DNA of 64,000 nucleotides, taken from the NCBI GenBank assembly GCA_050084515.1, contig CM114272.1:23126001-23190000 (forward strand). The letters run 5' to 3'. A program made the position numbers and the translations under genes. This document shows, piece by piece, positions 35,755 through 46,253 of this stretch (position 1 is its first letter; each line of letters starts with the position of its first letter). The notes below the pieces were generated by a model. The model was not told the DNA's origin and ran no database searches. It worked only from the letters and a program-made list of their open reading frames with translations. Source of the stretch: Blasia pusilla (taxonomy: Eukaryota; Marchantiophyta; Marchantiopsida; Blasiales).

Positions 35755-36430
35755 CAAGACCTAGGCAACCCGTCTTAGACCGAGGGGTTGCACGCTTCTC
35801 CCATCTTGGGGTAACAAGGCAAGATACCCCGCAACCTGTCGGAAACAAGTGGGTTGCACGCTTCTCTTGTCTTGGGATAACAAGGCGAGGAACTTGCGCA
35901 ACCCGTCGGAGACCGACGGGTTGCACGCTTCCCTCATCTTGGGGTAACAAGGTGAGGTACTCGGGCAACTCCTCGGAGACCGACGGGTTGCACCCTTTCC
36001 TTATCCTTGGGTAAAAATGCGACAAAGCATAATCCCAAGGCAAGCGGTTGCCCTCCGACGGGTTACAAAGTCTACCCTGAGTTGGACACTTCGCACCGTA
36101 CGGCAAAACTGCACTCACGGTTTGCACGGTTCATAGCACAAGAGAAATTGACGCGAGATCCCAAAAGGGAAAGCAAGGTTAGGTGCTTTTCGCACTCCCC
36201 AATGGGTTTCCGTCGCAAATCCATGCAATGTCTCATGTCTCGATGTTAGCAAATCTCGACTCCAATCACACAGGTTAGACAGGCAAGGGGTACCAACCCA
36301 ACGGACTCCAACGGGTTGCAAGTTGCACTCGGACTCTTACAGAAGATGGTACTCGGTGGCTTTGCAACCCACGTGTCTGAGTCCCAAATTTTACAACCTG
36401 TCGGACTCCGACAAGTTGCATCAGGATTGA
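35755..36430. repeat. Palindrome cluster upstream of transposase copy B
   Basis: Eight or so copies with spacers such as GGGTAACAAGG and CACGCTTC. At the left it abuts the truncated integrase frame; at the right it merges into the shared transposase leader (CATTCCGTCAGACAATCTCA, like 30433-30460). Confidence 0.8.
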
Positions 36431-36565
36431 ATCCATTCCGTCAGACAATCTCACCTACCAAACATCATCTTGTCAGTCGAATTCTGTCTGGAGAATAACA
36501 GTCACTCTTCACTATAAATTCAACCATTCTCATTCTTATTCTTATTCTCCACATGGTGGAATCAT

Positions 36566-39500
36566 TTGGGAATGGATAATTATGTGAAACTCACTTGTTG
36601 CAGTCATCTAGCGGCCCTTCCTCAATCAGAAATAGTTCAACCGCAAGCTCGTGAATCTTTCATACTAATGGATGAAAATTTCCTCTCAGTGCGATTTATT
36701 CTCCAAATTGGAATAATCTTTGTTTCCAAGGATGTTAGGATGGACGGTACGGAGGACATTGTAGATGAGACAATTTAGCCAGTGATAGCACACCGTAAAG
36801 TATGGAATCTCCTACCTCTAAAAAATGGTCAATACAGAGTTTATGGCTTGCCTCTGAATTCCTCTATTTCCCAAGTAGGCTGTTCGGAATTTCCTAGTGC
36901 ACCAAGATCTACGTTTGCCACTCCAAGCTCAATAGATCCGGCATTGACTCCAACTTCACACGTTCGTAACGATGTTGTACTTCCTGAAGACATTCTGGAA
37001 GTCGTCAACCTTAGTGGAACTATCATACACCAACCGGGTCCTCTGTCTGCCTACTCGTTCCTCTTGCAAGTATCAGGCAATAGTTTGTTGTCTTCTCTGC
37101 CCTTTAAAATGTTCAAGCACATTCTTGTGGATGAGCTGCCGCCCACGTACAATGGTAATTGTATTTTTGAGTTGCCTCCACTTGCTGGTCCTGCTCAAAA
37201 GAAAGATGGAGGATGCTTGAAGGGTATGGACAGAAAGTCTTATTGTCATCGATGGTGCAGGCTTCAACGGACTAGTGCTTCAATACCAGATGGTCCTTGG
37301 ATTGTTTCTCGTCGCCAATGCGTTGGAGATCTGAAGTGTAGAAATCCAACATGCCCGTATCTAGAGCGCAATGGGCGAGTCAATATGTCGCAATTTCCCC
37401 CCTAAGAATGCAGAAACTCCATATGAGGTCGGTGCGACCATATCGCCGGGAGGCCATCGATGTCCTCATTATAGGGCATCCCCTTTCTGCATTGGAGCGT
37501 GTCCTACATACATATTTTTTATTGTGCACGACTTTAGTTCTACGTCCGAGTATACAAGGCTGGCAGTTCATGTTGGCTCCCACACTCATCCTGTGACCGA
37601 TTCCATTCAGAGACACATCAAGTAGGATGTGGCGAAGAAAGTTGTCGAGGTCCACAGAAACTCTCCGGGTTCAAAGCCCAAAGTGATCAAGCTCACAACG
37701 GCATCAGAAATTTGTGAACAATTGCTTGGAATCCCTGGACAGGGCAAGATCACGGCTGCTGAGGAGAAACAACTCTCGGAAAATCTTGCATTTCTCGCCG
37801 ATCCTGAATGCTTCCGGAATTTGCTACGTCAAATACGTGTTCTGGATGGAAAGACGGCCAAAATGGATGTCATCGCTAGAACCAAGGCCAACTCTAGATT
37901 TCCATTCATTCAAAGATGGCAGTTCATGGGCCAAGGAGGGGAGGGATCCAGGGCCTATTTCTTCAAAATGTCAACCACAGGTCCGTTGAGTGGCCTCGAT
38001 CTTATAGATCGAATGAGGGAAGGGGAAGATCTTTACGGCAGTTGGGTAAGCTTTGATAGTTGCTACAGAGTGCTGAACGGATGGTTGACGATGGGTGCTC
38101 ACGTTTATGACCGTGTGGAGAAGGGACTCAAAACTATATTTGTGTGTGAAGTAAAGGCAAAAGACGTTGGCAGTTTGAAGATGTGTTGGTTACTCTTATT
38201 GGAGGTGGTGAAGGAAAACAAAAGGCCACCTCCGGAAATTTATGGGTTCATGGCAGACAATGCACAACTTGGGTGGAATACTATCCGGGAAGTGTTATGG
38301 GGTGGAGAGGTTCAACCGGAGAGGGAAAGGTCGGATGCTTTCCATTGGCAACAGTCTGTGACCCGGTACACCAAATCTTGCATCAAGGAGAATAAGAGGA
38401 CAAAGCATGTCACTCTACTCCAACGCTGCAAGGACAGAAAAACCTTGAAGCAGGCCATGGAATTCCAAGAAGAACTTCATGGGTGGTGGAGGAAGCATGC
38501 GATTGAGGGGAAGTACAAAGAGTTGTGCTCTTGGTTGAGTTGGTGGACTGTACGTATGAGACAATGGGGAAACTTCATGCGGCAGGTAAGTTCAATATCT
38601 CATCCTTTTGAGCTCATGTTGAGAATTGTTTGAAAAGTCGCAACTCAAGTTGAGAAGCGTGAGAACTATAGGGATTTCAAACGGCAAAAACCAAGCAACC
38701 CGTCGGATGCGACTGGTTTCCTGAGTATGCGACCCGTCGAAAACCGAAAAGTTGGATCCGTCGTCTCGATCCGTGAGTTAACTCGGTCTGCAACCCGTCA
38801 GATTCTGACAACTTGCGTATGTCTACAACCTGTCGGACATAAAGTAGTTGCGTCTGTTTGCGACTCCTCGCATTCAGACAGGTTGCGGCTGTCTCCAAGA
38901 CCGAGTTTGTATTTCGTCATGTCGAGCTCATGCTGAGAATTGTTTGAAAAGTTGGAGCTCAAGTTGAGAAGTGTGGGCACTAGAGGGATTTCAAACCGAA
39001 GAAACCAAGCAACCCGTCGGATGCGACGGGTTGTCAGAGTGTGCAACCAGTCAAAAACTGAGGGGTTGCATCAAGAATGTTTGTGTTACCCGTTGGAGTG
39101 CGATATCATGCACGAGGAATGTTTGTGCAACCCGTTGGAACGCGACTGGTTGCATGAGTGTGCAATGTGTCGAATCTCAACGGGTTGCAAGTTGCATGTA
39201 TACAAAGTCTACAAATAGTTTGACTCGGATGGGTTGCAAGCCGCAAGGCTGTGAGTTAACTCAGTCTGCAACCCGTCAGATTCTGACAATTTGCGTATGT
39301 CTGCAACGTGTCGAACATAAAGTAGTTGCGTCTATATGCGACTCCTCGCATTCAGACAGGTTGGGGCTGTCTCCAAGTTGCATCCAAACACGTTGCATCA
39401 GTTCAAGTTAACTATAACCCATCGAATTCCAATAGTTGCAAAGCTTCGTGTGTGGACACTTCTTGCAAGCCAACATAATCCGACAGGTTGCACTGGGATT

Positions 39501-39974
39501 TTCGAGACTGGACCGGCGTGCTTCTCACAACCCGCCTGATTTGGAGTTGGAGTAGCAGGTTCCTGAGTCCTAGGTTGCAATAAAAGGAGCATGGGACATT
39601 CCAGGGATGTCTCCAACTTGCAACCCGTTTCAAGTCGGAGGCTGGAAAATCCATGTGTGACCCGTCGGATTCCGATGACTTGCACTGGATCTTCCCAAAG
39701 TGGCGGTTACTTGCATCCCGTCAGAATCCAACGGGTTCCAGTAGGTGGTTCTTGGATGTTGCAACATGGCAGAAACCGACGGGTCGTAGAGTCATTCATG
39801 GGATGCCTCCGACTCGCAACCCGTTTGGTTCCGACAGGTAGCTTTTTTCTTTGCTCATAGTGCTAATTTTGTTCCCTTCTCACATTTCCGTCGTTGCGGG
39901 GATTGAACATTAATGAAAATTCCCTCTGCCCCAACACAAGTGGAGCCGAAAGTGTTCATTTCTCCCGGAGGTCG
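36566..39974 (+). pseudogene. Transposase-like gene, copy B
   Basis: Direct copy of A about 6.2 kb downstream, with a longer readable N-terminus (from ATG 36566, reaching FVSKDVRMDGTEDIVDETI). Lesions are TAG at 36776-36778 where A has CAG; one extra base in the T/C run at about 37391-37400; TAG at 37623-37625, shared with A; an intron acceptor changed from GCAG to GCGG at about 39890; and an LTR inserted at 39975 that removes the 3' exon after about 75 bases. The core from 37557 to about 38672 is almost identical to A while the 5' part differs at many sites. The intron (38586-39900) is longer than in A and carries more palindromes. Confidence 0.7.
38690..39845. repeat. Palindrome-rich intron of copy B with a direct duplication
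   Basis: Many degenerate palindromes. A block recurs at about 38770-38900 and 39250-39375: GAGTTAACTC then TCTGCAACCCGTCAGATTCT, AAAGTAGTTGCGTCT and GCGACTCCTCGCATTCAGAC. Another duplication is at 38640-38720 and 38935-39030. Confidence 0.75.
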
Positions 39975-40740
39975 TGTCACATCCGAGTAGCCGATAGGCC
40001 GAGATCTATCGTGGATAGGGCGAGGGAGCCGGACTATCTTGAGTGTAACTTTGTCCCACGGTATCGGATGAGGTTGAGGATAGGTCCATTGTGTCACGAA
40101 TATCGTTTCTGACAACTTTCATGTTGAGGTCTTTCACAGTCGGGTGACTTGTTGACCAGGTCACCCGCCCCTGGTAACCTGTCGGGCCAAGAGTTACCAA
40201 GGAGATGGCTATTTTTAGGGGAAGAGCCTTTTGGCTCTTCCCAACCCTATATAAGAGAGGAAGATGGCTATCCTAAGCCATCTTTCTCATGTTGGGCCGT
40301 TGGAGCACCTCTCTTATATATGTGTGAGATAGGACTAGGGTGCTAGCGTCCGGATTCCTTGATAGCACAGGGTGGACGAGGCTTGATAAGCCGATGTAGA
40401 TTGAGGAGTGGAGTTTTAGGCCGCGTGTGCCGTTTTTACTCCTCTTTATTTTGACATGAGAAAGATGTCAGGGGGCTGGTGTGAATTTGTTGTTTGTAGG
40501 TAGGCAAGCGAGTTGCCTTGGTCGGGAGCCCCTGGACACGTGTGTGTTGCGAGTATTGGTCATTTTTCTGTTCATAAGGCCATGGGCGGAAGCGCAATCC
40601 ATTTTTCTTAGAGTTTGCTGGTGCGCAGGGATTGAGGACACTGGCAGAGTATAGTACAGAGTGGGGCGGCGAGTGCATTTTTTAGAGTAGCGAGAGTGTC
40701 AAGAAAGAGCAGGAAGGAAAGGTTGCAGAGGCGGAGGCGG
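39975..40740 (+). repeat. LTR related to 14649-17508, inserted into transposase copy B
   Basis: Starts TGTCACATCC exactly where copy B stops matching copy A (after CGGAGGTCG). It shares with the minus-strand block the order: GTATCGGATGAG, GGTAACCTG, the GAGCCTTTTGGCTCTT palindrome, GGTGCTAGCGTCCGGATTC and GGCAAGCGAGTTGCCT. A TATATAAG box at 40248-40255 is a plausible LTR promoter. The 3' limit was not determined and no internal Gypsy sequence follows recognisably, so it may be a partial or solo LTR. Confidence 0.7.
40248..40255 (+). promoter_or_regulatory. Candidate LTR TATA box
   Basis: TATATAAG about 275 bp inside the LTR, just after a near-palindromic GAAGAGCCTTTTGGCTCTTC at 40221-40240. 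The related minus-strand LTR keeps the palindrome, but the TATA element there is degraded to GTATAAG. Confidence 0.5.
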
Positions 40741-41239
40741 TTCGGGTGCAAAAGCGTTTAGGTCGCGGAGGCGCGGACAGGCGGACGGCGACAAGCGCGG
40801 ACGGGCGCGGACGGGCAGACGACGCACGCCCCCTCCCCCAACATAGTACCATAGTTGACGGGAGTGACGTGGTAAATTCGAACGTAGTCAGAAAGGAAGA
40901 CATGATTGGGGTCCGACGTGGTTGAGTCCAACAATGGAGAGTTTTGCGGGACTTAGTGTCTCGCAACCGTGGATGGGATTCGCGACAAGACTTTGTCGGT
41001 CGTTACGAGTAGGTTGGAGGACGACTCGTTAGTTCTTTAGTGACTGGGAATTGCGAGGGTTGTGATGGGGATACACGAACCTACACTGACGGGAGGTTTG
41101 ACCTGTTGGTCGAGGAGAGTGTTGTGTTGCGGACGTTGTCCCGTCACATGGAGAAGTGTGTTGTCGTGTCAAGAGCCTTTCTTCGAGTAAGGGAAGGCCT
41201 TCTAGCTGCGGCAGACGTGGCCGATGCAAGGTGAAATCT
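40741..41239. other. Unassigned stretch after the LTR
   Basis: G-rich sequence without a recognised domain. It may be a continuation of the LTR, but I could not align it with confidence. A 64-codon plus frame at 41040-41234 is not supported by any motif. Confidence 0.4.
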
Positions 41240-41683
41240 CTAAGAAGATATCCTTTTTAAATACAAGATTAGTATATATACTCTCCATTCTCTCACAACA
41301 GCTATCACAAATGGAAGTGTCGAGGCGATCACTTCTTCGTAACATCGGACCCCAAAATTCCTAACTATAAGATCCCTATAAACTACTTTATCCTTGTACA
41401 TGAGGAAGATAGCACAACTTGTGTTAAAGCCTACTTGAGCAGGCCTATTGATGTCCATGGATCGTTATATAAGGACATACAAAGTACAATCCCATATCCT
41501 TCCATATGTGACGATAGGAAGGATCACGGGATTTGGAGATTGAATGACCCGGTTCATGAACGCCTCCCCAAAGTAATAAACTAAATAGCGAGTGAACCAG
41601 TGCCTATCTACAAAGAGTATCTTGACATGGTATGGATTGAGGAAAGGAAAGTCGGGCATAACTCGTGCTCTACTCCTATCCAT
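41240..41683 (-). pseudogene. Unrecognised frame with one internal stop
   Basis: A single minus frame of about 146 codons runs from 41683 to 41240, interrupted only by TAA at 41467-41465. It is rich in aromatic and hydrophobic residues (HWFTRYLVYYFGEAFMNRV, AIFLMYKDKVVYRDL). I do not recognise the family. It sits beside the hairpin and the possible LTR of the next Gypsy element, so it is probably transposon-derived. Confidence 0.3.
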
Positions 41684-42789
41684 GTTTGATAGACATTCTC
41701 TACTCTCCTCAAGAATGGGTTTTGGCGGAGTTATTCTCCCAAGAGGGGTAATCCACTCTCATTGGGAAAGTAACAAGCCAAAACATTCACTATTTTAGTA
41801 TGACTTCACTCCTCTAAGGTGACAAACCTCTCATCTCCACACACACACACCACACTCTAGAAATCTCTCGAAGAATAGACCATGGTCAAACTACTCTCCC
41901 AAGGGGGATGATCCACTCTCATTTGAAGGGCAAGCAATCCAAAGCCATACACTCAAGAGTGACACGAAAGACTCAAGATGTGGAATAGAAGATGATGAAT
42001 CCTTGAAGGTCCCTCCTCTTTATATACTCACGAGAGATCCACAAGAGTACGAAATAGAACTAATCTTATCTTGTGCCACATGGCTTCCTCTCAAGGCTTA
42101 GCCAATCACATTTTGACACTTTAATGAAAAGCAAAAGTAGGCTTGGTTGGTGGCTAGGTTAGTTTGGATAATTTGGAAAATATCAAGTGGGTAAAAGAGG
42201 ATATTTCTCTTATCTCTTCCAAAATATCCTCTTTTACCCACTTGATATTTTCCAAATTACCCCAACTAACCTAGCCACCAACAAAACCTACTTTTGCTTT
42301 TCATTAAAGCATCAACCTCACTACTTTACTTTTATAAAGTCATCCTTGATTTATTACCTCCTTTCCTAAAGTTGGGCCCGCATAAAAGAGGCACCATAAA
42401 GAAGTTTAAACATGAGAATTTCCTTTTCCTAAGCTAATTTACTTAATACTAATAAAACTCTATCTAACACTTAACGAGGAAGGAGTTTACACACTCGCTG
42501 ATTTTACTATGCGACATTCATCCCCTCCAAACCTACACATCATCCGGTATGTGCCGAAAACATCTAGACTTCTTGCTATTTTACTCAAACTTATTTTTGT
42601 TGTGCCTCTAGACACATTGAATCAAAATCAAGAAATCCCTCACGTCCACGGAAAATCTCGACCCTTTTTCCTGCAATTGGCAGCTTGAGAATTGTGCTAT
42701 CTAGTTCACGTAGTTTGTAAGTGGCATTGTCAAAAGCAAAGACTACAACGTATGGACCAAACCAACGACGTGCAAACTTTTTAATTATA
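41684..42789 (-). repeat. Probable LTR or untranslated region of the 42790-44940 Gypsy element
   Basis: This non-coding DNA lies just past the integrase end, read on minus. On minus it has AGTATATAAAGAGGAGGG (rc of about 42000-42030), a plausible TATA region, and a plus-strand CA microsatellite at about 41840-41855. Two blocks with TTCTCCCAAGAGGGG.A or TCTCCCAAGGGGGATGATCC plus CACTCTCATT repeat at about 41725 and 41893. No second LTR was found. Confidence 0.35.
42119..42309. repeat. Near-perfect 88-bp inverted repeat with 15-nt loop
   Basis: Arms 42119-42206 and 42222-42309 are reverse complements with only a few mismatches. Left ends are CTTTAATGAAAAGCAAAAG and GGGTAAAAGAGGATATTT; the right arm runs AAATATCCTCTTTTACCC to CTTTTGCTTTTCATTAAAG. 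It lies between the frame at 41240-41683 and the minus-strand Gypsy element. Confidence 0.95.
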
Positions 42790-44940
42790 CTATCTTTGGT
42801 TGTCGAGGCTATTGTTGTGCACCAAGACCCAATCTCCTTCTCTTATAGGCTCCTTCCAAAGTCGATGCGTTTTGTCGAAGCGCTCCTTATTTTTCAACCT
42901 TGCTTCCTTCATTTTGATTAATGCTCCTGCAATATCTTCTTCCCGCCGCTCTAGTTGCTGCATTCGAAGTGCTATGAGCTCTTTCCTATCAAGCCCGTCT
43001 TCCCACGACAAACCCATCTAATTGGATACATCTCCTTCTCGCTGGCATTATCGGCTTTTGACTGTCATCAACCCCAGAATAGTGATCTTTGTGAGTGGGT
43101 TCTATCTGCCCATAAAGCAAATGGAAGCAATCTAGGCCAGTCAGCATAATGATCTCCACACGCCTTTACTAATGCTTGAATGATTGGCGGATGTCCCCTT
43201 TCGCTCTTGCCGTTTGCCTCCGGATTCATGGAGGTTGTTAATCTCAAGTGGACTCCATATCTCTTGAAGAACTCTCGTGCTTCCTCTGCATTCAACTCAT
43301 GTCTATCTGCACGGATTCTCCCGACACTTCCATATTGAGCAATAATATCCTATAGAATAAAATGACATATAGGTTGTGCTGTTTTAGCCCGTAAAGCCCT
43401 CCCTTCTACAAAGTTGGACAACTCTTCTCGTGCTAGGATCAGGTAACGCATTCCCCAAAGACCTAATGGCATAGCAACTAGATCTAGAACCCATTGATGA
43501 TGAATAGACAAAGGATATGTGGGTTTAAGTCCATCTCTCACCCTGATTTTTTATTGAAACTAACATTCAACACATGATCCAACATATCTCTCAACATCCT
43601 TATATAGGCCTTTCCACCAATACCTCTCTTTGATCTTAGTGAAAGTTGCCCAAGTACCTCTGTGTCCTGCCCATAAAGAATTGTGGAATTCTTTGAGCAC
43701 TTGCATTTTTTTCCCATTGTCATCCACCATCCTCAAGGGCATTCCATCTTTCCTCTTTGGCCTTTTCCAAAGATACCCATCTTGTAGTAGATAACCATAT
43801 GCCTTATGCCGAATCTTCTTGAAGAACTTGTCTGTCCACCCTCCGTCTCTTTGTAGAGTGCTTAAATAGCACCCTATTTCTTTTAACGTACCCTCATACA
43901 AATTCTCTTTAAAGGCTAGAACATCCTCTATGCTACCTCATTCTTGAGATAACACTTGCCATACATGTGCATCATCCTCATCTATCTCAGTTGCCTCCAT
44001 ATCTTCTTCTTGACTAAATCTAGCTCTAGACAACATGTCAGCTACTGAGTTCTCTTTCCCATCTATATGCTTCAATTGTGGATTCAAGGACCTAATGTAG
44101 GCTATCCAACGTAGCATGGCTATATCTGAAGTCGTACAATTCGCAATCATACCCAACAGAGGTAGACAATCAACCTCAAGCAATACATAGGCTCCCATAA
44201 GATACTCCTTCTCAGCTTTCATTGCAGTTACAACTCCCCAAAGCTCCCTCTTTACCTGAGAGTACCTCCTCTGTCCCGTGAGTGTACGAGCTCCAAACCT
44301 TATTGCAAATCTTCTTCCTTCAGCGTCACCCTACCCAACTACCTACCCGATAGCAATAGGGCTAGTGTCCACTATGATGATAATAGGTCTTCCGCATTCG
44401 TAGCTTATTTATCGTAGAATTGGTGGCGACTTCAATGCCTCCTTCAACTGCATCATTGATGCTCTTTGCTTCTTCTCCCAAGTGAACTTCTTCTTCTTTC
44501 TCAATAGCTCATAGAAAGGATGAGATATGTGGCCAAAAGAAGGAATCCACACCTGATAAAACACACAAGCTCCTAAAAACCTTCTCACTTCGGTGACGTT
44601 TTCGCATTCTCGTATCCTCCCGATGACATCAACTTTTGCTGGATTTGGTTTTCGGCCACCAAACTCTCCACAAAGATGACCCACTACCATAATCAGAGGA
44701 ACTCCAAAGCTACACTTTTTTCCAGAAAGAGTAAGATTGACCTCTTCTAGTCTTATTAGGATCATATTCACATCACGAATATGGTCAGACATAAACTTTC
44801 TACACCCATCTTTCACAACCCTCTCAATCCTATCTTCTATTGCACATCCCTTTATAGGAATATCATCTACAAAAGGAATGGTCTTCTCAGGAATGAACTC
44901 TCTCAAGATTTTATTCATTGCACTCTGCATGTGAGCGACA
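42790..44940 (-). pseudogene. Ty3/Gypsy pol remnant: RT, RNase H, integrase
   Basis: In order on minus: reverse transcriptase palm from about 44935 (IPEKTIPFVDDIPIKGC, with the FVDD active site) and thumb (GHLCGEFGGRKPNPAKVDVI, EVRRFLGACVFYQVWIPSF); RNase H/connection (YVLLEVDCLPLLGMI, IDGKENSVADMLSRARF, 44222-43938); integrase zinc region (AYGYLLQDGYLWKRP, YWWKGLYKDVERYVGSCVEC, 43901-43560); core end (YGVHLRLTTSMNPEANGKSE, 43295-43068); and C-terminal domain (IREGDWVLVHNN, 43017-42790). Stops and frame changes separate them. It is cut at about 44940, where a duplicated exon block begins. No chromodomain or PHD finger was seen. Confidence 0.85.
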
Positions 44941-45480
44941 AAATTTTTGAGCTTCCCTCGGATGTAATAAAGGATACAAAGTTTTTGAACCATGATGGTT
45001 TTTGTAAACTTTTGCTGAATTGTTTTTTGTTCTTGTCGATTATGTTGGTCTATCTACTCGAGGTTGTTTATTTTGCAACCCGTCGGATTTTGACGGGTTG
45101 CAACTTGTCACAATATTTTAAACCCCTTGCAGGCAACTTGTCGGATTCCGACAGGTTGGCTGCTTGAGTGATCCCACTCTTTTCTTGCTAGTCCAACTTT
45201 TCAAGCATTTTGGAGGGCTTATTCACATTTGCCTCATTCCCCCATTATCGTCACACCATTATTCTCTAACACGGTATTTCAGAGACGTGTTGGATTCCTT
45301 CTACCTATCGGATTCTCATGTCAAATTCCCAACCAGTCGGCTTCTCGTGGGTTGCAGGGTGGAATGGAATCACTTCTCAAGATCCTTCTTTTTTGTGGTG
45401 TGCTTGCTTGCAAGGGGTGCAATCCATCAGATTCTAACGGGTTGGAAGGGGTGCAACCTGTCGGATTCCGACATTTAGGG
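44930..45480 (+). repeat. Third copy of the exon/palindrome block
   Basis: Plus-strand copy of the block duplicated at 23480-23895 and 24162-24556. It opens FELPSDVIKDTKFLNHDGFC, then a hydrophobic stretch, then palindromes (TTTTGCAACCCGTCGGATTT at about 45071; more to 45470) and CTGCTTGAGTGATCC. It shows the block moved or was copied as a unit. Confidence 0.65.
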
Positions 45481-45867
45481 CTTGAATAAAGGGACATGGG
45501 TGCATCAGTTCCTCTTTACTCGTGATAGCTATCAACATTTTGGTGTAATTATCCTCTCAATCTCACCTTTTCTTCGTGATGCATACATTTCTCAGTGGCT
45601 GAGAGAATGGTGAAACCAAGTTATCATTCATACTTTATGCACTCATTCATGAGCCAACATCATCCAATGCTATCATGAAAGTCTTTGGCTACCATCAGTG
45701 AAGAGTGATTTGTTCTGTCGTGGAAAACTCCCTCATGGATGAGTATTGATCGGATGGGATATTTAAGGCAAGAAGAGTCAACAATCCATAATGTAAACCA
45801 CATCTTCAAAGTAGTTAAACCTTGAAGGGCACATGAGTCTATTGAGACCATAGTTATAGTCTTCTTT

Positions 45868-46253
45868 TGAACCTTTCATTGAGATGAAAGTGCTACTTTG
45901 GTTCAAATTATTTGCCAATGGTGCTCCGACATTAATATCGCTCGGCCCCGGCTTGCTGTAGAGTTGGCTTAGACAGGCAATGTGAAGAAAATTGGGCTCG
46001 AATGGAGAGTGATGGAAGGATGTTTGTAGTGGTCTTATGATGTCTACTTGTTCTTGCAAGCCTCGAAAAAGAAGGTTACTTTAGGCCCGAATATGGTCCA
46101 CTTGCTACTCTCTTCTACAAATTTCATGAATCTGAAAGCAAACAAAATTTTCAAAAATATCAAAAAATTTTGAAGAGAGGAGGCGGATTCTGCCCTTTTT
46201 TTAAAGAGAGACTCTCCTCACTTCCTCTCTCCTTCGAGAATACCAGCCCCCCC
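45868..46253 (-). mobile_element. Miniature transposon-like repeat, copy 4
   Basis: Same order and orientation as 14125-14518, from TTTGAACCTTTCATTGAGATGA at the left to GAATACCAGCCCCC at the right end. Both copies are several hundred bases and differ by scattered substitutions and small indels. Confidence 0.65.

Noticed and set aside
41240-41458. Protein kinase catalytic loop (VVYRDLIVRN)
   Set aside because: Only a chance YRDL..RN; no glycine loop, Lys/Glu pair, DFG or APE motif nearby in frame.
44781-45167. Plus-strand 128-codon protein across 44.8-45.2 kb
   Set aside because: Its first half is the opposite strand of the Gypsy reverse transcriptase; only the part from 44930 matches the duplicated exon block.
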